Notes under the pieces: generated by a model
Seen by the model: only the letters and a program-made list of their open reading frames with translations
What the model was told of the DNA's origin: nothing
Database searches by the model: none
In this document: positions 37,346-44,590 of the stretch, in pieces
Layout of the letters: every line of letters starts with the position of its first letter
Position numbering within the stretch: position 1 is the first letter of the stretch
Source: VRUE01 sp963702705
GTDB taxonomy: Bacteria; Actinomycetota; Thermoleophilia; Solirubrobacterales; 70-9
DNA length: 64,000 nt
NCBI GenBank assembly: GCA_963702705.1
Contig: CAVPDR010000007.1
Location: 124,001-188,000, forward strand
Reading direction: 5' to 3'
Position numbers and translations under genes: made by a program

Positions 37346-37352
37346 TAGTGTA
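37346..37352. promoter_or_regulatory. Bidirectional promoter with overlapping -10 boxes
   Basis: TAGTGTA contains TAGTGT (plus strand, 37346-37351, 7 nt before ATG 37359) and, on the minus strand, TACACT (37352-37347, 9 nt before GTG 37337). One 7-bp site thus serves both leaderless genes. Confidence 0.6.
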
Positions 37353-37358
37353 ACTGCG

Positions 37359-38366
37359 ATGCCCGCCGCTGATCTCAGCTCCAGCTTCAACTCCTTCTTC
37401 AACGCCACCACGGCGTTCTTCGCGCACCTCTCGGATATCCACTGGACGCCGTTCGCCCTCGCCCTCGGATTCCTCCTGGCGATGCAGCTCTGCCGTGCCT
37501 GGGCCTGGCGCAACGTGCTCCACGCCGCCTATCCCGGCGAGCGCATCTCCTTCACCCACCTCAGCGCCGCCTACCTCGCCGGCGCCGGGATCAACGCCGT
37601 GATCCCGGCCCACGCGGGGGACGTCACCAAGGTCTTCCTGGTCAAGCGCCAGATCCCGCACTCGTCCTACCCGGCGGTCACCTCGTCCTTCCTCGTGCAG
37701 ACGATCTTCGACAGCACCGTGGGAGCGCTGGTCCTCGCCTACGCGATCACCCAGGGGCTGCTGCCGCCGCTGCCCCAGATCCCCGATCTGCCCGCCTTCG
37801 AGATCTCCTTCTGGGCCGACCACCCGCGGACGCTGCTGATCGTCATCGGCGCCCTGCTGCTGGGGATCGCGATCGGGACCTACTACCTCGCTCATCACGT
37901 GCGGCGCTTCTGGGCACGGGTCAGGCAGGGGCTGGTCATCCTGCGTCAGCCGCGCCGCTACCTGCGCGAGGTGGCCGCCTGGCAGGGCGCCGGCTGGCTC
38001 TGTCGTTTCGGCGCCTTTTGGTTCTTCCTCGAGGCCTTCGGCATCGGCGGCTCGATCGGCAACGTGATGCTGGTGATGAGCGTGCAGGCGATCGCCAACG
38101 TCATCCCCTTCACCCCGGGCGGCGCCGGCGCCCAGCAGGCGCTGCTGGTGGCGACCCTGCAGGGCCCCTCGCGCTCGGCCGTCCTCTCCTTCTCGGTCGG
38201 GACGCAGATCGCGATGGCGGCCTGGTCCGTGGTGCTCGGCTTCGCCGCGATGCTGCTGGTCTTCCGCACGACCGACTGGCGCGGGCTGATTCGTCAGGCC
38301 GAAGACGACGCGGCGCAGGAGAAGGCCGGGGCAGCCGCGAGCACGTCCGCGGCCGGCACGCGCTGA
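37359..38366 (+). CDS. Flippase-like membrane protein (LPG synthase TM / UPF0104 family)
   Basis: 335 residues, about eight transmembrane helices. GINAVIPAHAGDVTKVFLVK, SFLVQTIFDSTVGALVLAYA and NVIPFTPGGAGAQQALLV match the lysylphosphatidylglycerol synthetase-like transmembrane (AglD/UPF0104) family, thought to move lipids or lipid-linked sugars. Divergent from the sulfotransferase, so the pair may modify and export an envelope lipid; this is inference. Ends 25 nt before a bidirectional hairpin. Confidence 0.82.
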   Translation: MPAADLSSSFNSFFNATTAFFAHLSDIHWTPFALALGFLLAMQLCRAWAWRNVLHAAYPGERISFTHLSAAYLAGAGINAVIPAHAGDVTKVFLVKRQIPHSSYPAVTSSFLVQTIFDSTVGALVLAYAITQGLLPPLPQIPDLPAFEISFWADHPRTLLIVIGALLLGIAIGTYYLAHHVRRFWARVRQGLVILRQPRRYLREVAAWQGAGWLCRFGAFWFFLEAFGIGGSIGNVMLVMSVQAIANVIPFTPGGAGAQQALLVATLQGPSRSAVLSFSVGTQIAMAAWSVVLGFAAMLLVFRTTDWRGLIRQAEDDAAQEKAGAAASTSAAGTR

Positions 38367-38390
38367 ACCTCCAAGACCCCTCGAATCAGG

Positions 38391-38441
38391 CGAACTGCAT
38401 CAAATTCTCTATCCAGCAGATGGAGAATTTGATGCAGTTCG
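38391..38441. terminator. Perfect 19-bp hairpin between convergent genes
   Basis: CGAACTGCATCAAATTCTC (38391-38409) and GAGAATTTGATGCAGTTCG (38423-38441) pair perfectly across 13 nt. The element codes for the last ten residues and the stop of the CrtA-like gene on the minus strand. No T-run, but its place between two converging genes suggests a shared terminator. Confidence 0.65.
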
Positions 38442-39110
38442 GAGGTTGAGCGGGTTGCGGCCGTCCCACTCGCCCTCGGAGCTGTAGGGGCGGAAGCGGA
38501 TGAAGGCCGATTCGTGATGGAAGGGCCGCTCGCGATCGGTCCGCACCGCGGCCATGTGCGCGCCGCCGTCGCGGTAGGAGTAGTCGCGCATCGCCGCGGC
38601 GCTGCTCCACACCGAGAAGGTGGAGACGAGGCGGGGCGGGCGGGCGAGTCCGGCGGAAGCGAGCAGGCCCGGTGCCTTGACGACCTCGGCTTCGGCGCGG
38701 CCGGCACTGCGCAGGAACGGTCGCAGGCGCAGCAGCCGCGGCCGGCCGAGGGTCAGCACCACCACGGGCTCGTCGTCCTCGATCGGGAGCCGGCGGTCGG
38801 GCAGGCCGGGGATCGCCGGCCACGCCCCGGAGACGCGCAGCGGCTCGAGCCGGACGTGCCAGCCGGCGACGAGCGGGCCCGTCAGGGGATGGTCGCTGCG
38901 GAGGAAATCGTCGAGGGCGTCATCCTCCGCCCAGGCGGCGATCATCCCGAAGCGCCCCGGGTAGAGCGGCAGGCCGCCCGAGCTCTGCGGTGCGGTGACG
39001 GTCGTCTCGGCGTAGAGGAGGCCGGGGACGGCCTCGGGGCGTGGCTTGCGCCGCAGCGCCCCGGGCACCCGGGCGATGCCGACGTCGGCGATGTGCACGG
39101 AGACGATCAT
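38409..39110 (-). CDS. Spheroidene-monooxygenase (CrtA)-like protein
   Basis: 233 residues. TFSVWSSAAAMRDYSYRDGGAHMAAV (about 165-190, histidine) and FHHESAFIRFRPYSSEGEW resemble the CrtA-like haem-binding monooxygenase fold; the N-terminal MIVSVHIADVGIA is the family's first strand. In carotenoid producers CrtA oxidises acyclic carotenoids; many homologues act on unknown substrates. GGAAGGAG 6 nt before the ATG. Divergent from tetR, whose operator lies in the shared upstream region. C-terminus is formed by the hairpin. Confidence 0.7.
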   Translation of the reverse strand: MIVSVHIADVGIARVPGALRRKPRPEAVPGLLYAETTVTAPQSSGGLPLYPGRFGMIAAWAEDDALDDFLRSDHPLTGPLVAGWHVRLEPLRVSGAWPAIPGLPDRRLPIEDDEPVVVLTLGRPRLLRLRPFLRSAGRAEAEVVKAPGLLASAGLARPPRLVSTFSVWSSAAAMRDYSYRDGGAHMAAVRTDRERPFHHESAFIRFRPYSSEGEWDGRNPLNLRTASNSPSAG

Positions 39111-39138
39111 GCCGGGCTCCTTCCGCGGCTAGGGGTAA

Positions 39139-39187
39139 CCTAGTGTCTACTAGGAATCGGGGAGAACCGTACTTAGGGTCCACTAGG
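39139..39187. promoter_or_regulatory. TetR operator between crtA-like gene and tetR
   Basis: CCTAGTGTCTACTAGG (39139-39154) is a palindrome with 6-bp arms and 4-nt centre; half sites recur as CACTAGG (39181-39187). TAGGGT (39174-39179) is the -10 box of the leaderless tetR start and TAGGTT on the minus strand overlaps the palindrome. Confidence 0.65.
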
Positions 39188-39853
39188 TTGTCAAGCGCCG
39201 CCAAGCAGACACCGAGAAAGCGCCTCAGCGCCGCCCAGCGACGGGAGACGATCGAAGATGCCGCCGCCGGTCTCTTCGCGGAGCGCGGCTTCCAGGGCGC
39301 CTCGATCGACGAGATCGCCCGCCGCTCGGGTGTGACGCCGCCGGTCCTCTACGACCACTTCGCCTCCAAGCAGGAGCTCTACCGCTGCCTGCTGGAGCGC
39401 CACTTCGCCGAGCTGCGCCAGGTCTGGCGCGAGAACTTCGTCGGCGACGACCCGCCGAGCCGGCGGGTCGCCCGCTCCTTCGACGCCTGGTTCGCTTACA
39501 TCGAGGGCCACCCCTTTGCGGGCCGCATGCTCTTCCGCGACACCACCGGCGATCCGAAGGTCGGGGCGATGCATCTGGAGGTCGCGGCGGGCAGTCGCGC
39601 GGCGATCATGAGCCTCTTCTCCAGCCAGCCCGGGGCCGAGGACGTGATCGGGCCGGAGGGGGAGGAGGGTCTCGAGATGGCCTGGATCGTGATGCGCGGC
39701 GTGCTCCAGGGGCTGGCGATGTGGTGGTACGAGCACCCCCGGGTCCCGCGCGAGCGCGTCGTGGCCACCGCGATGAACGCCCTCTGGGTCGGCTGGGAGC
39801 GAACCCAGGCCGGCGAAGGCTGGTCGCCGCCCTCGGTTGATGAGCCCGGCTAG
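39188..39853 (+). CDS. TetR-family transcription regulator
   Basis: 221 residues. RRETIEDAAAGLFAERGFQGASIDEIARRSGVTPPVLYDHF is the TetR HTH (residues about 15-56), with recognition helix TPPVLYDHF; the rest is the helical ligand/dimer domain ending in a TetR_C-like region (MAWIVMRGVLQGLAMWWYEH). TTG 39188 is chosen because TAGGGT stands 8 nt upstream; a GTG at 39143 would lie inside the operator. It probably represses itself and the divergent CrtA-like gene. Stop overlaps the relE stop on the other strand by 4 nt. Confidence 0.82.
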   Translation: MSSAAKQTPRKRLSAAQRRETIEDAAAGLFAERGFQGASIDEIARRSGVTPPVLYDHFASKQELYRCLLERHFAELRQVWRENFVGDDPPSRRVARSFDAWFAYIEGHPFAGRMLFRDTTGDPKVGAMHLEVAAGSRAAIMSLFSSQPGAEDVIGPEGEEGLEMAWIVMRGVLQGLAMWWYEHPRVPRERVVATAMNALWVGWERTQAGEGWSPPSVDEPG

Positions 39854-40158
39854 CGACCTCGAAGCCAGCGTTCGAGGTCCCGGCGGTTGACGATCGCATG
39901 AACCAGCAGGACCCGCTCCTGGTCGAGGAGGTCGAACATGATTCGCAGTTCGCCGACTCTGAGGCGAAAGAAACGGTCGTGCCGGCCTCGGATCGATTTC
40001 AGCGACTTACCACCTCGGGCACCGGTGGGGTTGGCACTCCGAGTCGCCTGTTCACGCAGAGCGCCCCGAACCCGCTGCGCGTCCGCCGGGCTCAGTGCGC
40101 GCAGTTGCTTGGCCGCGCCTCTGGTCAGCCGGATCTCCCATGTGCTCGATGAGCTCAT
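39850..40158 (-). CDS. RelE/ParE-family toxin
   Basis: 102 residues: WEIRLTRGAAKQLRALSPAD, LKSIRGRHDRFFRLRVGELRIMFDL and VLLVHAIVNRRDLERWL are the RelE core, including basic catalytic-site residues; expected to cut mRNA at the ribosome. No clear ribosome site; the antitoxin gene lies 33 nt upstream on the same strand, so it is probably read from the same mRNA. Confidence 0.85.
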   Translation of the reverse strand: MSSSSTWEIRLTRGAAKQLRALSPADAQRVRGALREQATRSANPTGARGGKSLKSIRGRHDRFFRLRVGELRIMFDLLDQERVLLVHAIVNRRDLERWLRGR

Positions 40159-40191
40159 CGCGAACGACTATCTGACGCAGCCGGCACAGGG

Positions 40192-40425
40192 TCAAACGTC
40201 GTCGAGGCTGATCGTTTCGCCCGCGGCATGTTCGCGCCGTCCTTGGAGTCGCATCTCGGCGAACTCCTCCGCGTGGGCGAGGACGAAGTCCTCGGCGTCC
40301 TCAATCGACATGATCACGGCGGTGGGACGGCCGCGCTTGGTGACGATCACCCGCTCGCCTTCCTCGACTTCCTCGAGCACTTGGGAAGTCGTGTTCTTCA
40401 ATTCCTTGACGCCGATCTCACGCAT
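40192..40425 (-). CDS. Phd/YefM-family antitoxin
   Basis: 77 residues from ATG 40425 (AAGGAG 7 nt upstream): MREIGVKELKNTTSQVLEEV, then EEGERVIVTKRGRPTAVIMS is the Phd/YefM DNA-binding fold; residues 45-77 bind toxin. Upstream lies the inverted repeat AGTAGCT..GGTAGCTACT (about 40426-40451), a likely autorepression site. Partner of the RelE toxin. Confidence 0.85.
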   Translation of the reverse strand: MREIGVKELKNTTSQVLEEVEEGERVIVTKRGRPTAVIMSIEDAEDFVLAHAEEFAEMRLQGRREHAAGETISLDDV

Positions 40426-40490
40426 TGAGTAGCTCCTTAGGTAGCTACTTCTATCTTGCGGTCGCGACCCTTGCTTGTCAAGGACGGCGC

Positions 40491-41150
40491 TCAACTAGAC
40501 CAGCCCGGGTAGAGCGGGTGGACCCGCCACTGCCACGGCGGCCTTTCGCCCGCCCGGAAGTCGTAGTGGTTGCGGCCCGGGAGGGTCTCCAGGGGGACCA
40601 GGGCGGGGTCGTCTTCGGCTAGGACTGGGACGCTGGCGGCGGCCTCGATCTGGGCCTTGCCGGCGCGGTGGACGACTCGTTCCCAGCCGAGGCTGGGGCG
40701 GTAGAGCCAGTAGGCGATCTCGACCCAACCGGCGCTGCGGCGCCGGTCGAGCAGCTCGGTGAAGGCGGTCGTACGGCGCCGGGAGGCGGTCAGGTGCGGG
40801 CCGGCGGCGACGGCGCAGCTCTCGCGCCGGCAGTGGCGGAAGTCGACCGGCACAAGGGGGAGGCCGGCGGGACCGAGCCGCGGCTCGGGCGCCGGCGCCA
40901 GGGCACGGGCAAGCCGCGCCAGCGGCCAGCCGTAGGCGGGGACGAGCGGGTGGTGACGGCAGGCGTCGGGGATGCGCGGTGCGCACGCGAGTCGCTTTGC
41001 GATTGCCCCCGCCAGACCGCGGCCCGCGTCGACTTCGCCGCCCGCTGCCACGGCCGCGATCCCGGCAAGCAACAGCAACGCGACCAGCGCGGCCAGTCCA
41101 GCCTGCTCGACGCTCGCCGATCCGCACTCGCTCTCCCGCGCCTTCTCCAT
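40491..41150 (-). CDS. TadE-like pilin-type protein, hypothetical
   Basis: 219 residues. ESECGSASVEQAGLAALVAL and the following hydrophobic stretch resemble the TadE/class-III pilin N-terminus (G-S..VE..L), one membrane span; the remainder is extracytoplasmic with six cysteines (CAPRIPDAC, HCRRESC). ATG 41150 has TAGGTT 6 nt upstream, so the transcript is probably leaderless. No other tad genes are nearby. Function unknown. Confidence 0.65.
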   Translation of the reverse strand: MEKARESECGSASVEQAGLAALVALLLLAGIAAVAAGGEVDAGRGLAGAIAKRLACAPRIPDACRHHPLVPAYGWPLARLARALAPAPEPRLGPAGLPLVPVDFRHCRRESCAVAAGPHLTASRRRTTAFTELLDRRRSAGWVEIAYWLYRPSLGWERVVHRAGKAQIEAAASVPVLAEDDPALVPLETLPGRNHYDFRAGERPPWQWRVHPLYPGWSS

Positions 41151-41238
41151 GCGCCGAACCTAGGGAGGTAAAACGCGCGCGTGGTGCGCCGAGTGTCACG
41201 GCTTTGCCCCATGGCCGTGTTCTGCTTTGATGTGGTCG

Positions 41239-41508
41239 ATGGAGGACAGTCCCTTCAACCTCTTCGGCGACCCCGACGAGTTCCGCGCCCGGATGGAGGA
41301 GCTCTCCGAACAGATGCAGTCCTCGCAGCGGGTTGCCTGGGCCGACAACGCGATCAAGCTCGCGGTCGAGATGACCGTCGCCTCGATCGGCCGCCTCGAC
41401 CTCTCCGGCAGTCCCGACGAGCAGGCGATGCAGGTGCGCGACGCGATCCGCGTCCTTTTCCCCGAGTCGGTAACGCTGGTACGAGAGGCTCGCGAGGGGC
41501 TTTCGTAG
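41239..41508 (+). CDS. Small hypothetical protein, helical
   Basis: 89 residues (92 from ATG 41230). MEDSPFNLFGDPDEFRARME followed by amphipathic helices (QSSQRVAWADNAIKLAVEMT). Resembles small actinobacterial proteins of unknown function. Start uncertain: TTTGAT is 7 nt before 41239. Ends 2 nt before the inverted-repeat element. Confidence 0.55.
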   Translation: MEDSPFNLFGDPDEFRARMEELSEQMQSSQRVAWADNAIKLAVEMTVASIGRLDLSGSPDEQAMQVRDAIRVLFPESVTLVREAREGLS

Positions 41509-41510
41509 AC

Positions 41511-41624
41511 GGGCCCATCTCAGCAGGGGTTCCACTTAACTTTTTGGATGGAGCGTTGCCTGCTGACGCCTCAAGGTCGGCGCCCAAAAAGTACAAGACG
41601 TTCCACCCCTACTGAGATGGGCCC
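41511..41624. repeat. 114-bp MITE-like element
   Basis: Terminal inverted repeats GGGCCCATCTCAGCAGGGGT (41511-41530) and its complement (41605-41624; one mismatch), with an inner inverted pair ACTTTTTGG/CCAAAAAGT (41539-41547, 41584-41592). No coding sequence. Lies exactly between two convergent genes. May be a miniature transposon or a long terminator-like hairpin. Confidence 0.65.
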
Positions 41625-41636
41625 TAGCTCAATCGC

Positions 41637-42284
41637 TTAGAGAAGCTCGAAGGACAGCACGGTTGCGCTGCCGCGCCTCGTGGCTGCTGCCGTTAGCTCC
41701 AAGGGAACGGCCGCCAGGAAGGCCGGGATCGCTACTACTAGGCAGATCAGGTTGTCCAGCCTGCGTTGCCAGGGCTTTGCCGCTGGGACCGCCGTGGCGT
41801 GGCCGAGGGCGCTGAGGGCGATGTTGCGGCCGAAGGTGAAGCCGTTGAGGATCGTCTGCCACATCGTCGCGATGCCGGCGCCCGGCGACCAGCGGGCCTT
41901 GGTCACGACCTGGTCGCGGTTGGCGACGAGGCGGCGCACCGCCTCGGCCGTGAAGAGGTAGCGGCTGCCGGGCTGAAGTCCCGCCCAGCCGGCGCCGCCG
42001 ATCCAGGCCGCGAAGCCGGCCCGGTTGGCGATCCGCGTCACCTCGCCGTCGCCGAGGCGATCGAGCGCCGCCAGCGCTTCCTCGATTCCGCCGGACTCGC
42101 CGACCACGCCGAGGCCGCAGCTCTCGCAGCGGCTGACCGGGCCGGCCAGGCCGGCCCTCAGGTCGATCCAGCCGAAGAGCGGCTCGCCGCAGGCGGGGCA
42201 GGGTGGATTTTCCGGCCCCGCGCCGGCCTCGAGCGGAACGACCGGGGTGGGTCGCAGGCCGCTTCGGGTCTGTTCGCCGCTCAT
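41637..42284 (-). CDS. Zinc-ribbon protein with C-terminal membrane segment
   Basis: 215 residues. CPACGEPLFGW and CESCGLGVVG (about 28-58) are two CxxC knuckles of a zinc ribbon; WQRRLDNLICLVVAIPAFLA and VPLELTAAATRRG form a membrane-associated C-terminus. In between, GWAGLQPGSRYLFTAEAVRR recalls the zinc-ribbon proteins often paired with methyltransferases. ATG 42284 has TACGCT 7 nt upstream. Function unknown. Confidence 0.65.
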   Translation of the reverse strand: MSGEQTRSGLRPTPVVPLEAGAGPENPPCPACGEPLFGWIDLRAGLAGPVSRCESCGLGVVGESGGIEEALAALDRLGDGEVTRIANRAGFAAWIGGAGWAGLQPGSRYLFTAEAVRRLVANRDQVVTKARWSPGAGIATMWQTILNGFTFGRNIALSALGHATAVPAAKPWQRRLDNLICLVVAIPAFLAAVPLELTAAATRRGSATVLSFELL

Positions 42285-42290
42285 TGCAGG

Positions 42291-42297
42291 TAGCGTA
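42291..42297. promoter_or_regulatory. Second bidirectional promoter with overlapping -10 boxes
   Basis: TAGCGTA: plus strand TAGCGT (42291-42296) is 8 nt before GTG 42305; minus strand TACGCT (42297-42292) is 7 nt before ATG 42284. Same design as the 37.35 kb site. Confidence 0.6.
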
Positions 42298-42304
42298 CGG
42301 CGCC

Positions 42305-42358
42305 GTGAATTTGAGTGAGATCGCGATCCTCGGCGTCCACCTCCGCCAGAGTGGCTGA
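42305..42358 (+). CDS. 17-codon leader peptide in frame with the next gene
   Basis: GTG 42305 reads VNLSEIAILGVHLRQSG then TGA (42356-42358); three bases later GTG 42362 opens the membrane-protein gene in the same frame. The -10 box TAGCGT 8 nt upstream points to GTG 42305 as transcript start. Either a regulatory leader or the true N-terminus interrupted by a TGA. Confidence 0.4.
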   Translation: MNLSEIAILGVHLRQSG

Positions 42359-42361
42359 GCG

Positions 42362-43189
42362 GTGAGCCCGCGCGCGGCCCAGCTTGCCTGGGAGGAGCGC
42401 TGGTCGCGGCCGACGGCGCTGGCGACGTTCGCCTCGGTCTTGCTCGTAATCGCCGCGATCGTCGTCGCCACCCAGGCCGTCGGCAGCGGCAGCGGCGATT
42501 CCGGCCTGCTGCGCGACGTCGACCAGCACCGCACCGCCCAGATGATCTCCAGCATCCTGCAGGCGATCGGGGTCGGCCTGCTGGCGGCGCCGCTCTACTA
42601 CCTCTTCCGCGCCGCCAACTCCCGTAGCGAGCGCATGCGGGGCCAGCTCGTCGGCGTTGTCATCGCCGCGCCGCTCTTCCTCGCCGCCCTGGCTCTCCTC
42701 AGCGGCGTCTCGACCCTGCACGCGGCCTCGGACTTCGTCTCCAACGAAGTCCCCCGCCTGATCGCCAAAGGGGTGCCGCTGGACAGCGACCGCGCCAACG
42801 AAATCGCCAACGAAACGATCACCGAAGCGCCACTGCGCCCGCTCGCGGCCGGCTTCGGCCTCGGCGGCCAGCTCGGCTTCGTCGTCGCGATGGTCTACAC
42901 CTGCCTCTACGCGATGCGCGTCGGCCTCCTGCCCCGCTTCTGGGGCTCGCTTGGCATGGCGCTCGGCGCCGTCTCCTTCATCTTCTTCCAGTTCGCCCTG
43001 CTCTGGTTCGTCTACGTCGCCTTTCTGCTGATCGGCCGGGTCCCGGGCGGCAAACCGCCGGCCTGGCAGTCGGGCGAAGCGATCCCCTGGCCGACGCCCG
43101 GCGAGAAAGCCGCGGCCGACCTCGGAGTTGGACACGAGGAGCCGACTGAGCTGCCCCCGGGCGAGCCCGATGGCTCCGGCTCAGCCTAG
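42362..43189 (+). CDS. Multi-helix membrane protein (DUF4386-like)
   Basis: 275 residues, about six transmembrane helices (ALATFASVLLVIAAIVVAT, IGVGLLAAPLYYLFRAAN, GVVIAAPLFLAALALLSG, LGMALGAVSFIFFQFALLW). RSERMRGQLVGV and a proline-rich tail (PTELPPGEPDGSGSA). The arrangement resembles DUF4386-type proteins; function unknown. GTG 42362 is preceded by the leader peptide and no ribosome site. Convergent with thyX; the last 9 nt overlap. Confidence 0.7.
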   Translation: MSPRAAQLAWEERWSRPTALATFASVLLVIAAIVVATQAVGSGSGDSGLLRDVDQHRTAQMISSILQAIGVGLLAAPLYYLFRAANSRSERMRGQLVGVVIAAPLFLAALALLSGVSTLHAASDFVSNEVPRLIAKGVPLDSDRANEIANETITEAPLRPLAAGFGLGGQLGFVVAMVYTCLYAMRVGLLPRFWGSLGMALGAVSFIFFQFALLWFVYVAFLLIGRVPGGKPPAWQSGEAIPWPTPGEKAAADLGVGHEEPTELPPGEPDGSGSA

Positions 43190-44120
43190 AACGGCGAGCG
43201 CCAGCGGGTTGGCCTCGTTCGGGATCAGCTTGCGGTAGGGCTGCCAGCCCCGGAAGTTGCCGCACCACTCGCTCTTCTTCAGATCCTCGGCATCCAGCGG
43301 CCGGGCCGGGTGCTCCATCGGCGACATATGTCCGCTCTTCGAGCAGGCGGTCGTGGAGGGCGATGTCGGCTTCGTGATCGCGCGTGCCGGAATGGGTCAG
43401 GTAGCTGACCCGGGCGCAGCGCCCGGCCGAGATCTTGATCAGGTCCTCCTCCGAGTGGACCTCCTCGCGGTCCGAGCCCCGCACCAGCGGCAGGTGCCAC
43501 TCGCCCCAGTTGAGATCGCCGGGGACCGATGCCTCGACCGCGTCTCGCATCATCGTCGCGATGTGCCTGATCTCCGGCTGGGCGTCGGGGTGGCAGCGCA
43601 GGTTCCAGAAGTTGTCCCACTCCGACGCGGTCACGATCACCGTGTGCCACATGAATGGCTCGAGCAGGCGGTTGGCGACCTGCTTGTGCACGTTGAGCCA
43701 CTCCGGCCGCTGCTCGCGCGCCTGCAGAACGCCCTCGACCTGCCCGAGGTAGTCGAGCAGGTCGCCCCCCGCGGGCACCTCGGCCGGGTTGCTCACCAGA
43801 CCGAGCACGTGGCGCACCGCCGAGTCGCGCGCGCTCAGCCACTCGCTTTCGGCGGCCAACTTGGCCTCGCCGACGAGTGGCGGCCCGGCCTGCATGCCCG
43901 GTTGGTTGGAGCCGAACTCGATCGGCACGTAGGGCTGCTCGAGCACGCGCCGCAGCTGCTTCGCGATCGGGATCGCGCGCGAGCTTGCCGAGTTGCGCGA
44001 AAAGAGCCGGTGGGTGTTGAACTCGGCGAGGATGAAGCGGGGGAAGGTCGTCTCGAGCGTGGTCAGGCGATAGCCCGCCGGAGAGCGCGAATCGGCGAGG
44101 ACTTTGACCGCAAATGCCAT
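43181..44120 (-). CDS. thyX: FAD-dependent thymidylate synthase ThyX (frame broken by one base)
   Basis: Makes dTMP from dUMP with methylene-THF and FAD. Residues 1-265 read cleanly: RFILAEFNTHRLFSRNSASS with SRAIP, then HKQVANRLLEPFMWHTVIVT and RCARVSYLTHSGT. The (N)THRxFSRNxxSSRAIP segment is the form of the ThyX motif found in the long subfamily. At about 43325 the frame fails; one base less restores MSPMEHPARPLDAEDLKKSE, WCGNFRGWQPYRK and the end LAVLG at 43181. Length 940 nt is 3n+1. As thyA is not visible, an assembly insertion is more likely than true loss. ATG has TAACCT 6 nt upstream (leaderless). Confidence 0.85.
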
Positions 44121-44236
44121 CGGCTCAGGTTACCCATCGTGACGGCTGCCGAGCGCAGGCTGAGGCGAGACGGAAGTCGCGCGGAAATGCGCCGAATCGG
44201 CGGACCGTGTCACGAGTGACCGCGGCCGCGTTTCGG

Positions 44237-44590
44237 CTAGGCCGAGCGCGGTGGCGCGGCCATCAGCTCGACCCGATGGCCGCCCGGGGCGAGGACGAGA
44301 GCGCGGGGGGCGCCCCAGTGTTCGCGTCGGCGCTCGACCTCGAAGCCGCTCTCGTTCAACGCGGCGAAAGTGGCCTCGAAGTCGGCGACGACGATTGCGG
44401 TGTGGCCGCGCGCCGGCACCGTGGGCGACTCGGTCGGCATCAGGTGGATCTGCGTGCCGCCCCGCTCCAGCCAGGTGAACTCGGCCAGGCTCTCGGGTGG
44501 CTGGACCAGCTCGAAGCCGAGCAGCTGCCAGAGCTCGATCGTGCGCTCGATCTCGGCGGGCGTGACCTCGATCCCGACGTGGTGCAGCAT
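44237..44590 (-). CDS. Glyoxalase/VOC-family protein
   Basis: 117 residues, one VOC (vicinal oxygen chelate) domain with paired betaalphabetabetabeta units: MLHHVGIEVTPAEIERTIEL, IHLMPTESPTVPARGHTAIV, FEATFAALNESGFEVERRRE. Metal-ligand candidates His 4, His in QIHLM, His in GHTAIV and Glu at the fourth position of the second module. Substrate unknown. ATG overlaps the upstream AEC-transporter stop by one base. Confidence 0.8.
   Translation of the reverse strand: MLHHVGIEVTPAEIERTIELWQLLGFELVQPPESLAEFTWLERGGTQIHLMPTESPTVPARGHTAIVVADFEATFAALNESGFEVERRREHWGAPRALVLAPGGHRVELMAAPPRSA

Noticed and set aside
41620..41700. tRNA-like start (GGGCCCTAGCTCAATCGCTTAGAG)
   Set aside because: The D-arm-like string is followed by no anticodon arm, T-arm or acceptor complement, and it is the end of a coding gene on the minus strand next to the inverted repeat.
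42281..43135. Minus-strand frame opposite the membrane protein at 42362
   Set aside because: Charged, glutamate/arginine-rich mirror frame with no family features; the plus-strand gene has clear transmembrane helices.
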